A stretch of 64,000 nt of DNA. It comes from Euborellia annulipes (taxonomy: Eukaryota; Arthropoda; Insecta; Dermaptera; Anisolabididae). The notes under the pieces were generated by a model. The model was not told where the DNA came from. It did not search any database and was given only the letters and a program-made list of their open reading frames with translations. Shown piece after piece: positions 33,058-43,933 of the stretch; the stretch's first letter is position 1, and each line of letters opens with the position of its first letter. Both the position numbers and the translations under genes were made by a program. The stretch spans positions 51,945 to 115,944 of the forward strand of contig JAKCPI010002806.1 of assembly GCA_023213315.1 (NCBI GenBank), given 5' to 3'.

Positions 33058-34162
33058 TTTCTACAATTAAAAAAACAAAAAGTATTTTTTTTAGCTAAAT
33101 TACTTAGGTTATTTATTTAATAATTAAATAAATAATTTTAGAAGGGATTCCCTTATAATATTTTCCACAAACAAGTAGGCTGTTGCCAAGGAAATTTTGT
33201 AAATAAGTCTTTAGACAACGTTTCTTTGTCTTGTATAAATGTATAAATTTAAAATGATTTATTTTATTCGACACACACAAAAGAAATTTTAACACTTCAT
33301 TGTTTTTCGTTCCTTGTTTGCTTTTTAATTAAAATTAAGTCTATAAACATTTTTAACGGCATTATATTATTCTCTTCTTTAAAGAAATCCCTGTCTTTCA
33401 ATTAATTAATATTCACAATAATATTATAATACCCAAATATGACACTATTCTCGTCTAAATGTCTATATATACAAAATTTCGATAAAATATTAAAATATTC
33501 ATTTTACAGCTTCTTTTAAAATATATTATATATATATTCGATTCTTGAGGCGTGTCGCTTTTTCTGAATTTCTTTCTACTTAATTTCTCTATTTATTTTG
33601 GGCCCCGGGTGGGCGGCTCGGCTCTTATCTCTTGCCTCTAATGGAGTCTGTTGACTTATCGAAGAGTCTGGATTCCAACGTGGAAAAGCTCAGGTAATTA
33701 AAGAAAAAAATTACTCTTGAAAAAAGATGATCGTGTCTTCTCTTTAGGCTCGTTCCAAGGTTAATTTCTTCGTCTCCCAGAGAGCTTTTAGTCTTAATGT
33801 CCATTCGGAGTTATCAGAAAAGCGAAGAATGAAGAGAGCCAATGAACGAACTGAACGCACTTGAGCCCAAAGTCCTAATCATGTCACAATCTCATAATTC
33901 CAGTATTATTACATTTTAATGCGAAAATGTCATGAAAGCAGAAAAAAAAGACAAGAGGATATTTAACCAAGGACTATAAAAGACGATCCGTGTCAAAAGA
34001 ATTTGGTCACGCTTTATTTCGAATAAAAAAATGCACCGGCTTCATGCTTCTTAAAGTCTATTGAAAATAAATAAATAATTCCACATCTCTTTAATTGAAT
34101 ATTATTATGAATATAAATAATAAAAGAAAAAAAGTCGACATTTACTTTCTCAACGGTTAGTA
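33058..34162. other. AT-rich DNA, nothing recognised
   Basis: 33540-33900 is somewhat more GC-rich (GGGCCCCGGGTGGGCGGCTC) but has no sustained coding frame or family match. Confidence 0.45.
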
Positions 34163-34204
34163 ACACATGGGTCATTAGGTCCCAGGATTGATGACGCCAA
34201 TGTC

Positions 34205-34820
34205 ATGCCGTTTTGTTTTTCCATCTTCAAAAGTGTAAAAGTTTCATGAAATTCGGATATACTGAAGGTCAAGTGAAGCTACATTTGTTTCACCAAGACA
34301 ATCCACCGATCCACAAGTTGATGAAAACGATGGTGAAATTGAACGCGATAACTTTCACACCCCCCATATTCACCAGATCTGGTTCTATTTGGTTTCGAAG
34401 ATCTCAAATAAGAAGCTCCAGGGAAAGAGATTTGGTTCCGATGATGAGGTTATAGCTAGTCCGATATGGTAAAAAATAATCAATTATTTCGATTATAGTA
34501 AATAATCGATTATTTCGATTAATCGATTATTTCTATTAATAGATTATTTCGATTAATCGATTATTTCTATTAATAGATTATTTCGATTACCCGATTATTT
34601 CTATTAATCGATTATTTCGATTAATCGATTATGGTAAATAATTGGTCATTTTTTCAAAATCGATGTAACCAATAAGAAAATAATCGATTAATCGATTATT
34701 TTGCACAGCCCTAGTAATAACCTATTTTGGGGCCAAAGAAAAAAAAGGCACCGTAAGTTTAGAAAAGCGTTGTAATGATTGTATCTCTACGGAAGGTGAT
34801 TTTAAGTATAAATAAAGTCC
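34205..34820 (+). pseudogene. Mariner-type transposase pseudogene
   Basis: The catalytic-domain relic reads LFHQDNPPIHKLMKTMVKLN (HQDN carries the second Asp). It then changes frame to PHPPYSPDLVLFGFED-like sequence (third Asp), KLQGKRFGSDDEVIA, and after the nested insertion LEKRCNDCISTEGDFKYK-stop near 34815. The entire N-terminal half and first Asp are absent. The C-terminal sequence LEKRxNDCIxxEGD differs from the 13.7 kb pseudogene (ERWQKCVASDG), so it is a separate lineage, shared with the 25.8 kb fragment. Confidence 0.8.
34453..34711. mobile_element. Nested hAT-like element of TCGATTATTT repeats
   Basis: Ends AGTCCGATATGGTAAAAAAT (left) and, inverted, AGGGCTGTGCAAAATAATCG (right), a hAT-type end. 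The core is about ten alternating units of TAATCGATTATTTC, each self-complementary. It separates two parts of the transposase relic, so it arrived after the mariner. A sister copy sits inside Mite-T at 62383-62557. Confidence 0.65.
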
Positions 34821-34882
34821 AATTTCGCCAAAAAAATGTGTTTTACTGGTTAACCCCGCGACTTAATGACCCATGTGTCATA

Positions 34883-36240
34883 TTAGTACCGTGAGCTTCT
34901 TTTTAAAACTATTATTGTCAATCTATTGGCCCACAAAATGACATATGAGACCGAAAATAAACAAGCAAATTGTTAGCCAAATTATATTAAGAGAGATAAG
35001 TAAGCTCAGTGTAGACATGTCTCGTTTAATGTATCTAAATTGGTGTGTCACTTTTTGAGTGACTGATGAGTTTGATTTGACCATGACAGTCCCGTTCGCA
35101 TCTGCGATGGACAAAAGAAGATTGAAAGGATTTTGACATGTCTTTAGTCCCTTATTTTTTTTTCTTTTTTCAAAAACTGTTTTGACAATGGAACATATTT
35201 AATTGTATTATCTCGTTAGTGGAATTTTACGGAATAAAACGAATTTCTTATACAAAAATAAAATACAATTGTAGAGATGAATAACAAAAATATACAGGTA
35301 ACACCTATATATCCGTACAACACGGCATCCTAGATTTCACTCTAACGCGGTTTGAAAAATTATATTTTGTCAAGTGGATATTAAAATATTAAGGGGCTAC
35401 CGGAGCGGAGTGGTTACGCATGTTTTTCCCGATAAGATGGCGTAGTGTGTCTTGAAAGTATGCCCAAAAAATCAAGTAATTCAGAAATTTGCCAAGAGAT
35501 GTCAGAATGGTAGCTAATAATATTTAATGCATTTGGTTGATTTTCATTGATCTTTTAACAATAAATACTATTATAAATGTTATTATATATTATGTATCTT
35601 TTATAAAAGCATAAAAATATATAAATATAGGCTAATACTATATCGTCTGTTAGACTAGCCTGCCATCTATTGCAAGAATGCTGAACTAATTTGACAGTTG
35701 GTTTTTAAATAAATCATCTAAGCTTATTTTAAAAATTTCTTAATTAATATGTGATTAATAATAACAATAATTTCATTTTTAAATTTAAAAAAAATTAAAG
35801 ATTATTGGGACAGATTGTTTTTTTGTATTTGTTTGATAACAAAAAAATTAATTACGATAATTTTTTAATAAGTCATTAAAAAAATTATAGCTCGATGTCC
35901 CAATAATCTCTTATGAATTTAATTCATTTAAAAAAAAACCGCATTGAAAAATTCCTTATAATAGTCTAGTTTTTTTTTTTTAAGTACGTTTAGACGTCGC
36001 TCCTGGACCCCCTTAAATTCAATCTAATTTTATTGGAAAAATTTTAATAATTAAAATATATACAAAAAAAAAAAAAAATTGTTTGTCAAAATTTCAAGCA
36101 AGGTGTTGAGTTACATGCATATATCATTTATACAAAGTTATTTTTGTAATAAACAATATTATTTTTCAAAAAAAAATTTATTTCAATTGGATTGACTACC
36201 ATTCCATTTGAAAAAAATAGAGACAGGCCCTAAATGGTCT

Positions 36241-36275
<35 letters not shown>

Positions 36276-37170
36276 CCATATATCCATTTGAGCAAATTAT
36301 AAAATTTGTTTTCCAAAATTTCTACTTGAGACTATGGAATTTAAATAATATACAGAGGAAGGCGCTATTTTTTATTTATTTGTTTCTGATTTAGAGCTCC
36401 TCGTTTCTCTAACTGACAAAAACTTTTCAGTTTTTTTTTTTTTTATTATTATTATTTTTTTTACATTGTTTTAATGTTTATAATACAAACTGGAAAGGAA
36501 AGAGGAGAATATTAACTATTGTTTTTAAATATTATCCGTGTCAAAAGGTCTTTTCCACGCCTTTAGGAATTTAATACATATAAAGTTGGGTTAAAATAAA
36601 ATTATACGCTTCAAGCTTTTAAAAATTCATAATACTCTGAATCCCGCCAAAGGAGACCTATTCCTTTTAATGAATTTTAATATTATTTTAATAGGCGTAT
36701 ATCATAATAAATAATAATATGCAAATGAATGAGACAAAAATTTCACTATTATTTCTTTTTTTTTGTATACTATCCGTCACAAATGAACTTTATTTATCTA
36801 TCATCTAAATTCCGAGTGAAATGAAATTACACGCTTCATGCTTTTTTAAAAATATTTTTGTAGGCTATATAAAAATTTTTAATTTCAAAAACAAATAAGT
36901 TTTTAGTTTTATTTCAATCCGAGCTGATGGAGATAAATTAACTAGCTAATAATAACTCTTTTAGATCGGGGGTCGGCAAGCGGTCTAAATATCTTTAGAC
37001 AGGCAGCACAGTCAAAAAAAAAAATTGCAAGTCAAGGCTAAGTAGCTACACCAGGGACGACTATTTAACCATGCGATAATTCGTTATTGACCGCAGGTTG
37101 CCGACTCCTGGTTGAGTCGCTGCTCAGGCCTATTTTTTCAAGGATATTTAAAAACTTATAATTAGCCTAT
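34883..37170. other. AT-rich DNA, nothing recognised
   Basis: 2.3 kb with (TA)n at 36243-36273 and T-runs. No gene, RNA or family repeat is supported. Confidence 0.5.
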
Positions 37171-37186
37171 ATATTATTTCATAGAC

Positions 37187-37397
37187 TCTTCTTCTAACTT
37201 GACCTTATCCCTATGTGGGGTCGGCAAAATTAATTTATAAAGAAATGAGACCGAGACAAGCCGACCCGTCTCAGGCCCCTTGATATTAAAAAGGGGGAAA
37301 CAAAGGCTGACATAAAGGAAAGAAAGAAATGACAGCCTTAGCTAGGGTAAATCGTGGTCGCCTGCGTCCATGTACTCACTAGAAAGCCCCTGAGTGG
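37187..37397 (-). mobile_element. SINE-like retroposon S2, 16-bp target duplication
   Basis: ATATTATTTCATAGAC is present at 37171-37186 and 37398-37413, a perfect 16-bp duplication. Read on the minus strand, the element begins CCACTCAGGGGC and ends with GCCGACCCCACATAGGGATA, then a GAAGAAG tail. The hairpin plus microsatellite tail resembles a LINE (CR1/L2-like) 3' end, suggesting mobilisation by such a LINE. No ORF. Confidence 0.8.
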
Positions 37398-37413
37398 ATA
37401 TTATTTCATAGAC

Positions 37414-38046
37414 CATTAGTATTAGGGTCCGACCGAAACAAGATTTTCAGCCGAAACCGTAACCGAAACCGAATATTCGGTCGGTTCCTAATTAGTATAT
37501 ATATCTCAATAATAAATACTAACAAGATGGAAATTGGAATTATATATATTTATAATTTACAAAAAAAAAGTAAAATAATTAAATTTTACTTATTTTTTAA
37601 AAGTATATTTGAATTATATTGTTGTAGTATGACTCATTATTTTTTTCTCTTTGTTACAGGTATACTTCATTCGATTTCAAAAAAATTTTCAACCCCGTAC
37701 TGTACTGTAAGTAAACTCAAAATTGTTTATGATTATTGTGTTGGGGGGATCAAAAGAGGGCGAAACCAGTGACGTATTAAAGGGAGGGCGGAGGGGACGA
37801 CCGCCCCCCTCTTCCAGATAAAAAAGTAAAATAAAAAATCTATAGAATTTGTGGTTTTTGTGTAAAGTTATGTAAATAGAGCCAGTTTTGAAAACTAGTC
37901 ATTTAAAGAAATTAAGATTTTTTTGTATAAAATATTTTTTTACATTTATTTTATACTAACAATTTTAAATCTCAAATTATCTTAACGTAGAATTTGAAGG
38001 TATTATTTAAAAAATTTTCATTCCCCAAAGAGGCCTGAAATGACTT
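37414..38046. other. AT-rich DNA, nothing recognised
   Basis: 37437-37485 carries CCGAAACC / TTCGGTCGG repeats, possibly a tiny hAT end relic. The 81-residue ORF has no motif. Confidence 0.45.
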
Positions 38047-38148
38047 AGTGTTTGTTTGCTGGAAGGTAGGCAAACCAACTGGCCAACTTGTGTGCGCGCG
38101 CATCCTCTCTGGTCATTTGAGTTGCCTAACTTCCAGTGAATAAACGCT
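38047..38148. mobile_element. MITE with GGTAGGCAA arms, copy 2
   Basis: AGTGTTTGTTTGCTGGAAGG at the left; inverted right end AGCGTTTATTCACTGGAAGT. About 102 bp, a core-deleted relative of 32891-33057. Confidence 0.7.
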
Positions 38149-38559
38149 AAAAAAAATAATCTTCAATCTTTTTAATAAATCAGAGCAATTGTTATACTTG
38201 CACTTTGCTCTTGTCCTTTATGAATTTATCATTTAGATTATTTTAATAAATTAAACCTCTTTTTTTTTTAACTCGAGAAATGCAACTTCAAATTGTATCT
38301 CTCCGGCATTGATTTCAGTCACATAATGGATTCATTTTGTCTGACAAGTAATAATCTGTGCTTCAATTAATTTGCTCAAATATAAACTTAATGGGCTCAG
38401 CTAAAGGGAACAACAAAATTACCTTAAACAATAATGCTTCAATTACCGAGCGTTAAAAAATTAAACAATAAAATAAAAATCAATCTGTCTGTTAGGACAT
38501 CTTTTAGTTCATTTTTCAAACCAATTAAGTTAAATAAAAATAAATTTTCAATTGATATG
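38149..38559. other. AT-rich DNA, nothing recognised
   Basis: No supported feature. Confidence 0.5.
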
Positions 38560-38578
38560 AAATACTTAAATTTTAAAT

Positions 38579-38804
38579 CTCCTTCTTCTTCTGTCCTCGC
38601 CTTATTCCCCCGATGCGGGGTCGGCGGACTTTACTTTTTCCCTCCAACCCTTTCCCATTTTTGCGACCGAGAAGGATAGAACAGGCCGGCCTGTCGCACG
38701 GTCTGACGCCTGTTGAAAAGACAGATATACAAATAACAAGATTGCCTGGCCCAGCTTGGGCAGCTCGTGGTCGGCTCGTGGCAGCGATGTGGGCCCCTGA
38801 GCGA
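38579..38804 (-). mobile_element. SINE-like retroposon S2, 19-bp target duplication
   Basis: AAATACTTAAATTTTAAAT flanks the element at 38560-38578 and 38805-38823, a perfect 19-bp duplication. It is GC-rich relative to its surroundings. On the minus strand it starts CGCTCAGGGGCCC and ends GCCGACCCCGCATCGGGG then AGAAGAAGAAGG. The same start, hairpin and tail occur in the 37187 copy. The three overlapping ORFs here are chance frames in GC-rich SINE sequence. Confidence 0.9.
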
Positions 38805-39034
38805 AAATACTTAAATTTTAAATAAAAATGTTTATTTATACAATATATACGTAAAAACTTTTTCAATTTCATATCTAAAATCAAATTATTAAACCATAAA
38901 AAAAAAAAATTTATGAATTTAATAATTTATATATTTTTTTTTTCTCACACATTGACTTTATATAAAAAATTCAATAAATTAATCTAAGAGAAAACTTTTG
39001 TGATTTAATAAAAATTTCCTCGAGGCTACGAAAA

Positions 39035-39135
39035 CATTTTTTTTTTTTTTTTAATTTTAATTGGCCTTTAGACCAATGTCTAATTCGGCATGTTCAATGC
39101 AAAGAGGAAAGGATGCAAATGGACGATCAAAAAAA
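39035..39135 (-). mobile_element. 5'-truncated tRNA-SINE fragment
   Basis: On the minus strand GACATTGGTCTAAAGGCC is followed by AATTAAAATT and an A-run, matching the 3' part of the 7779 SINE. Confidence 0.4.
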
Positions 39136-39995
39136 AAAAAATACATATAAATATATATGTAAACATAAAATGATAATCATAAAAAAAATAGATCAAAATG
39201 AATGACTAGCGTCAAAACAAATAAATAATTTCCGCTTTTTAAGATTTATAATAACAAAATGAAAAATCTTTTATTGCAGTGTCTTAGCCAGTTGCATATG
39301 AACTGTATACGATCAAAACCGTTTTATAAAGACTTTATTTAATAAATGACATAGTTTATTCATGAACTCACAGAGAACACACATTAAAATGATCGCAATA
39401 CTTTCTCTCTATATATATTTCATATATAGGGTACGAGAAAGTAAAAATAATAATTTTTGAATTTTTTTTTCTAAAAAAATAATCAACCCCCTCACCCCCA
39501 CCCCTTCTCTCTTTCTCCAAAAGAATCAAATCCTGGCCTGAACATAGAGAAACTCTATTTATGGACCATTTACATTAAAAAAAAAAAACTTTTGGGTTCA
39601 CGAGTAAGTTTCCTCATTTATTAAGTATAATCATTTCAACTTCCCCATCTTCTAAACATTTATAAAGTAATGAAAATACTATTTTTTTCTAGTAATTTCC
39701 AAATAATTAAAAATAAAAAACCATACCCGAATTAAAAATTTAAATTTGATTCATTTATAATTAAGAAAAATCATCTAATTAAACCATTTGGATAAAATCA
39801 TCATATTAACCCTCATCTCTTATTAAGCTTTCTTTTAATGAATCTCATAATTGAGTAAATTCTCTTTAATACTAAAAACACTTAGCAAATTAAGGCTGTT
39901 TCTGTTTTTCTAAAAGAAAAAGACGAGACATGAATGTTTAATGGTAAATGTAGGAAAAAAAGAAACTTCATCTACGACCCAGCATTTAATTTTTA
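39136..39995. other. AT-rich DNA with a Rep-A end fragment
   Basis: 39389-39442 is the Rep-A terminal hairpin alone (ATGATCGCAATACTTTCTCT then TATAGGGTACGAGAAAGT). Nothing else recognised. Confidence 0.55.
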
Positions 39996-40418
39996 AACTA
40001 AAATAATTTCAATAGTTAAAAGTAAAGACTAGGTTTAGTTTAAAAAAATGAGTTTTATTTGGTTTATGTACATTTCTATGTTAAAACATCATCAGAACCT
40101 TATAAAAAACTGTATGTATTGATAATAAGGTTAGTATGATGATGTTTTAACATCTAAACCTTATTACAGGTTCAGATTATGATGTTTTAACATAGAAACA
40201 TTATTACAAACTGTAATACGGTTCTGATGATGATGTTTTAACATCGAAACCTTATTACAAACTGTAATACGGTTCTGCTGATGATGTTTTAACATCGAAA
40301 CCTTATTACAAACTGTAATACGGTTCTGATGATGATGTTTTTACATAAACCAAATAAAACTCCACCTTTTTTAAACTAAAGTAGTGTTTACTTTTAACTA
40401 TTGAAATTATTTTAATTT
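39996..40418. repeat. Rz-1 palindromic element, copy 3, with internal array
   Basis: Outer arms AATTTCAATAGTTAAAAGTA / TACTTTTAACTATTGAAATT. The left arm has a ribozyme-like motif on the minus strand (40061-40099; GGUU/AACC helix I intact, GAAA kept, helix II damaged). The right half is expanded into the tandem units at 40190-40345. Confidence 0.75.
40190..40345 (+). repeat. 51-bp tandem units carrying a partial ribozyme core
   Basis: Three near-identical 51-bp units have GGTTCTGATGA at 40220, 40271 and 40322 (the middle one with a CTGCTGA change), then a GATGTTTTAACATC hairpin and GAAACC. TTATTACAAACTGTAATACG, itself a hairpin, links them. Compared with other Rz-1 copies, TGTACATAA after GAAA is deleted, removing helix III and the predicted cleavage site. 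Confidence 0.8.
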
Positions 40419-41490
40419 AAAAATGTTTAAACTAGTGCCTACGGTGAATTCTTTAGATTATATATATAATTTTTATTTTTAATTTGTTCAATATATTTAT
40501 TTTTTTTTTTTTATTCAAACCCTTGATTAACCGACCTCTATGGGACCGGACATTAGGCCGGAAAAACGAATGGCTGGTTAATTTTTTTTTTTACAATTGC
40601 TCTATTTTTACCTTACCAAATACATTTCTTAATTATACATATGTATTTAAAAAGCCTGATAATCATTTACTAAAATTAAGATTCTTGTTATTAGAGTATA
40701 AATGTTCTTTTGGTTTTATGCATTAGATTAATGAAAAACCATTTCATTAAAAGTTAATGAATGTGTTCTCTAAAAAGAGATTAAATCTGAACAAAAAAAA
40801 AAAATTTGAATTGAGAAGGCTCTTTAAAATGAATCAAAGAATTAAATTTAAAAATCTTTTATAAGTTCCTCCATTTAATTACTCTGGTTTCAAAACTATT
40901 CGGTCTTCTTGGATCACAATACTTCTTTTTTTTTTCAATAGTGTCACATTTTTTTCTTTCTTGAAATTATTTTAGGAGTATCTTGGCTCTGGCTCTCTGT
41001 TCTGATTGTATCTCAGTGTAGACCCCGCCCTGTAGCCATCAAACAACGGATATCATCATTTTGGTTTTCTTCTCTTAGTTCTTTCTCGATAACAGAAAAA
41101 TCCTTCAAAGTTTTTATCTTCTTGAATGTTGAGAAAAGTTATCTATTTAAATGATGAATCAATCTGGATGTGGTGGTTACTTGAAAATACTTATCTATTT
41201 CAAAAGATGCTTACTTGATGACAGAGCTTGATAATATTACGCAGATGTGGCTCTAATATCCATGAATCACTGGAAAATATAAACGATTTGTCGTCGAAAA
41301 TGCAATTTATCTTTATTAATTTGGAACAAAATAACTAATTTTTTTACTTACTCATTTTTTTAAAATCCATATCGGTTTTTCACTGGCAAACTCAACTGGA
41401 ATGGGGCACTTAAAAGCCGCCAGAAAACATTTATTATATAAATTTTTAGTCTGGTAATCAATTATTCCTAATTGACTAGGAAAAGAAGTA
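40419..41490. other. AT-rich DNA, nothing recognised
   Basis: 1.1 kb with no supported feature. The 80-residue ORF at 40484 lies across a T-run. Confidence 0.5.
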
Positions 41491-41698
41491 CTTTCTCTTA
41501 CCTATATATGTAATACATGGAGAGAAAGTATTGCGATCATGTCAAAAATTCGATGTCGAGATTTTGATGGATATACATGTTTTGAGGTCCCCTGAAAAAA
41601 GTGGGTCTAACAAATTGGTCTATGTGTAATGATTTTAAGCATGAAGGAATTGAGGTACGGGATTGAAAATTTATATTTAAGTTAGGTACAGTGAGGGT

Positions 41699-41897
41699 CA
41701 ATATTAAGTCCCACCCATGCGTTTTCTACGTGTGATTATTTCATTGTTTTTAAAAAAATACTATATATTTTTTAATGGAAACTTTAATGGTTCAAACCTA
41801 GATAATATCCAATAAAGATTTTCATTTTCTTTTATAAAAACAATGAAATAATCACAAGTAGAAAACGCATGGATGGGACTTAATATTGTCCTTACTG
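41699..41897. mobile_element. Mite-B copy 2
   Basis: CAGTGAGGGTCAATATTAAG to the inverted right end, with TA at 41697-41698 and 41898-41899. Excision would restore GTTAGGTACACTCCTGGACA, close to AGATAGGTACCCTCCCGGAC in Rep-A at 57766, giving a second clean empty-site comparison. Confidence 0.95.
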
Positions 41898-42049
41898 TAC
41901 ACTCCTGGACACTTAAAATAAGCTTTTGAACAAAATCGGCTAAAAAGTCCTAGTACTTTACTGAAGTATTTTTTCGGTTTTATCGAATTTCTCAAAGTCG
42001 GCTCTAACGATTTTGATTAAAATTCAAAAATCAATTATTTTTTACATGC

Positions 42050-42106
42050 ATTATAGTGGAGAATTGGAGATATCAGCCAAATTGGATCTCCAATTCTCCA
42101 CTATAT
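42050..42106. repeat. Short perfect hairpin insertion
   Basis: TATAGTGGAGAATTGGAGAT and ATCTCCAATTCTCCACTATA are exact inverted copies around a 14-base loop. They interrupt the Rep-A ACATGC...TCTTTAAAA block. Confidence 0.85.
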
Positions 42107-42402
42107 TCACATCACAGCCAAAACCTCAAAAGCAACTATTTTTTACATGCTCTTTAAAAAATATATCAGTAAATTTTTTTTGAAAGTTGTTTGAAGTACA
42201 CTTTACAGATGTACTTTTTCAGTTTTTTTCGATTTTCTCAAAATTGGCTTTAACGATTTTGATTAAAATTCATAAATCAATTATTTTTTAGATTCTCTTT
42301 AAAATGTATATTCTCATTTTGCCTTGAAAATTTTTTTAAGCACACTTTACTGATGTATTTCAAATTTTTTTACTTATGAAATGCAAGTGGTCAAGTTAAC
42401 TA

Positions 42403-42575
42403 CCCACACAGCACGGAATATTGCAATCTTGCTCAATGTTGACAATATTGCGGCAACATTGATGCAATATTGCAGCTCAAACAGCAATATTGCTAGTTTG
42501 GAATATTGCCGCTGCAATGTTGCCAAGATTCGCAATGTTTCTGCAACATTGCTGCAATATTTTGTGCTGTGTGGG
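42403..42575. mobile_element. CCCACACAGCAC MITE with TA duplication
   Basis: A 173-bp element, CCCACACAGCAC to GTGCTGTGTGGG, made internally of many AATATTGC / GCAATATT and CAACATTG units pointing both ways. TA at 42401-42402 and 42576-42577. Excision gives AACTAAGGTGCTATGGG, identical to the uninterrupted Rep-A at 19562-19578. The two overlapping ORFs are translations of these units. Confidence 0.9.
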
Positions 42576-42712
42576 TAAGGTGCTATGGGAAACTAAATAT
42601 ATCTCTACACAAAAAATTTGGTGTGACAAGCACAGTACAAACTTTTTCTTGCGGTAAGAGGTAGGGTAAGAGAAAGTTATGTGCTGTGCGACAATCACAC
42701 CAGATTTTTTTT

Positions 42713-43933
42713 TATAAATATCATCAAACTATTTAATATGCAGAATATTATCGTAGATACACATAAATAAACTCACCAATTCGAATAAAACATGCTGTGT
42801 TGATGATCACTTTTCTTCTAAATAAAACAAATGTCATAAATTTTTAATTATAGGAAGGGTATTTGTTTATTTTTCTACTTCTTGATTAGTGGCTCCCCTA
42901 GCGGGCTTTCTAATGACTATTCGGGAGCAAGGCCCGGCAGCTGAGTTGAACCTGTCATTCAAAGAATACACATCTCAGTTTCTATCAAAATTATATAATT
43001 ATACTAAATAAATCATTTTTTGTAACGAAAATAATTTTAAAATATTTAATTTTAATTTAATTTATATCAATTTTTTTATATAAAATATTTGTCATTTTTC
43101 ACATAAAATGAACGCACCCAACAACATTTTATACTCTTTGAGTGAAGCTTTCCTTTCTCTGGCATTCATTTAAGTTTTAATTCTAAAAGTGAATTTGTGT
43201 GTGTGTCAATGTGATAAATTTTCGTCGATTCCGGTATTACAAAGGCTGTTTTATTATAAATGGTGAGCTTATTTTCTTTTTATAATTAATACACTTGTAT
43301 AAAATAAATATCTTTATTTGATTAGAAATATAAAACACGTATTAATCATAAATGACTTCACTCTTCATATTATTTTATTTTATTATATTTGTAGAGATTT
43401 TCATATAAATTTTTTGTATTAAAACATATTTTAATTTAAATATGATATTTATTTTATAATTTTTTTTTATGATTTGCTTTGGATACTTTTTTTATATAAA
43501 ATCATTTATTACCTATGACGTAATAAACGATTTTAAATTGACGAGTTCTAATAATAACCCTATAAAACCATTGTCGTTTATACAACAATTAGACACAACA
43601 ATTCAAACAATTAGACACAACAATTCACTCTCTCTCTCTTTCTCTTTCTCTTCTTTAAAACATATCTATTTTATTTACTATTATTAATAAAATAAATTTC
43701 CGAGAATTAAACATTTTTATATAAAATGAGAAATGATCTGATCAGGGCGATAGGCTTCTCGTCCCAGCCTAAAGCGATGGTAGTTACGGACGGGTAGTAA
43801 TAATTGTTTGGGACGGAACAGGCCAGGGGTACAAAATTCCTTAATTTTTTTTTTATCCCTACTCCATTACGCTATAAATATGAAATGTTTCTCAAAAAAT
43901 TCGTTTGAAAAAATAAATGATCAAAATTTATTA
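42713..43933. other. AT-rich DNA, nothing recognised
   Basis: Slightly GC-richer patches at 42890-42960 and 43740-43830 have no recognised content. The 72-residue ORF at 43469 includes a (CT)n run. Confidence 0.45.

Larger units (their letters stand above)
34163..34880 (+). mobile_element. Mariner-type element, 5'-deleted, with nested insertion
   Basis: Inverted ends ACACATGGGTCATTAGGTC and (inverted) TGACACATGGGTCATTAAGT, next to TA at 34161-34162 and 34881-34882. The C-terminal transposase remnant inside is split by the TCGATTA-rich insertion at 34453-34711. Confidence 0.8.
41491..42712 (+). repeat. Rep-A copy 6 (long variant, plus), hosting three insertions
   Basis: The most informative Rep-A copy. 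It has the 5' hairpin CTTTCTCTTACC...GGAGAGAAAGT (41491-41529), ATTCGATGTCGAGATTTTG and all internal blocks. It ends with the 3' hairpin (42605-42712) CTTTTTCTTGCGGTAAGAGG ... AGAGAAAGTT and CACCAGATTTTTTTT. It hosts Mite-B (41699), a 57-bp hairpin (42050) and the CCCACACAG element (42403). Confidence 0.85.

Noticed and set aside
38573..38884. 103-aa minus ORF with R/P-rich stretch, and two plus ORFs
   Set aside because: All fall inside the S2 SINE-like retroposon bounded by 19-bp duplications.
40190..40345. Active tandem hammerhead ribozymes
   Set aside because: Core and helix II are present, but helix III and the cleavage UH with its helix I partner are deleted in every unit.
42381..42698. 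ORFs rich in NIA/ATLLQY repeats on both strands
   Set aside because: Translations of AATATTGC word repeats in the CCCACACAG MITE.
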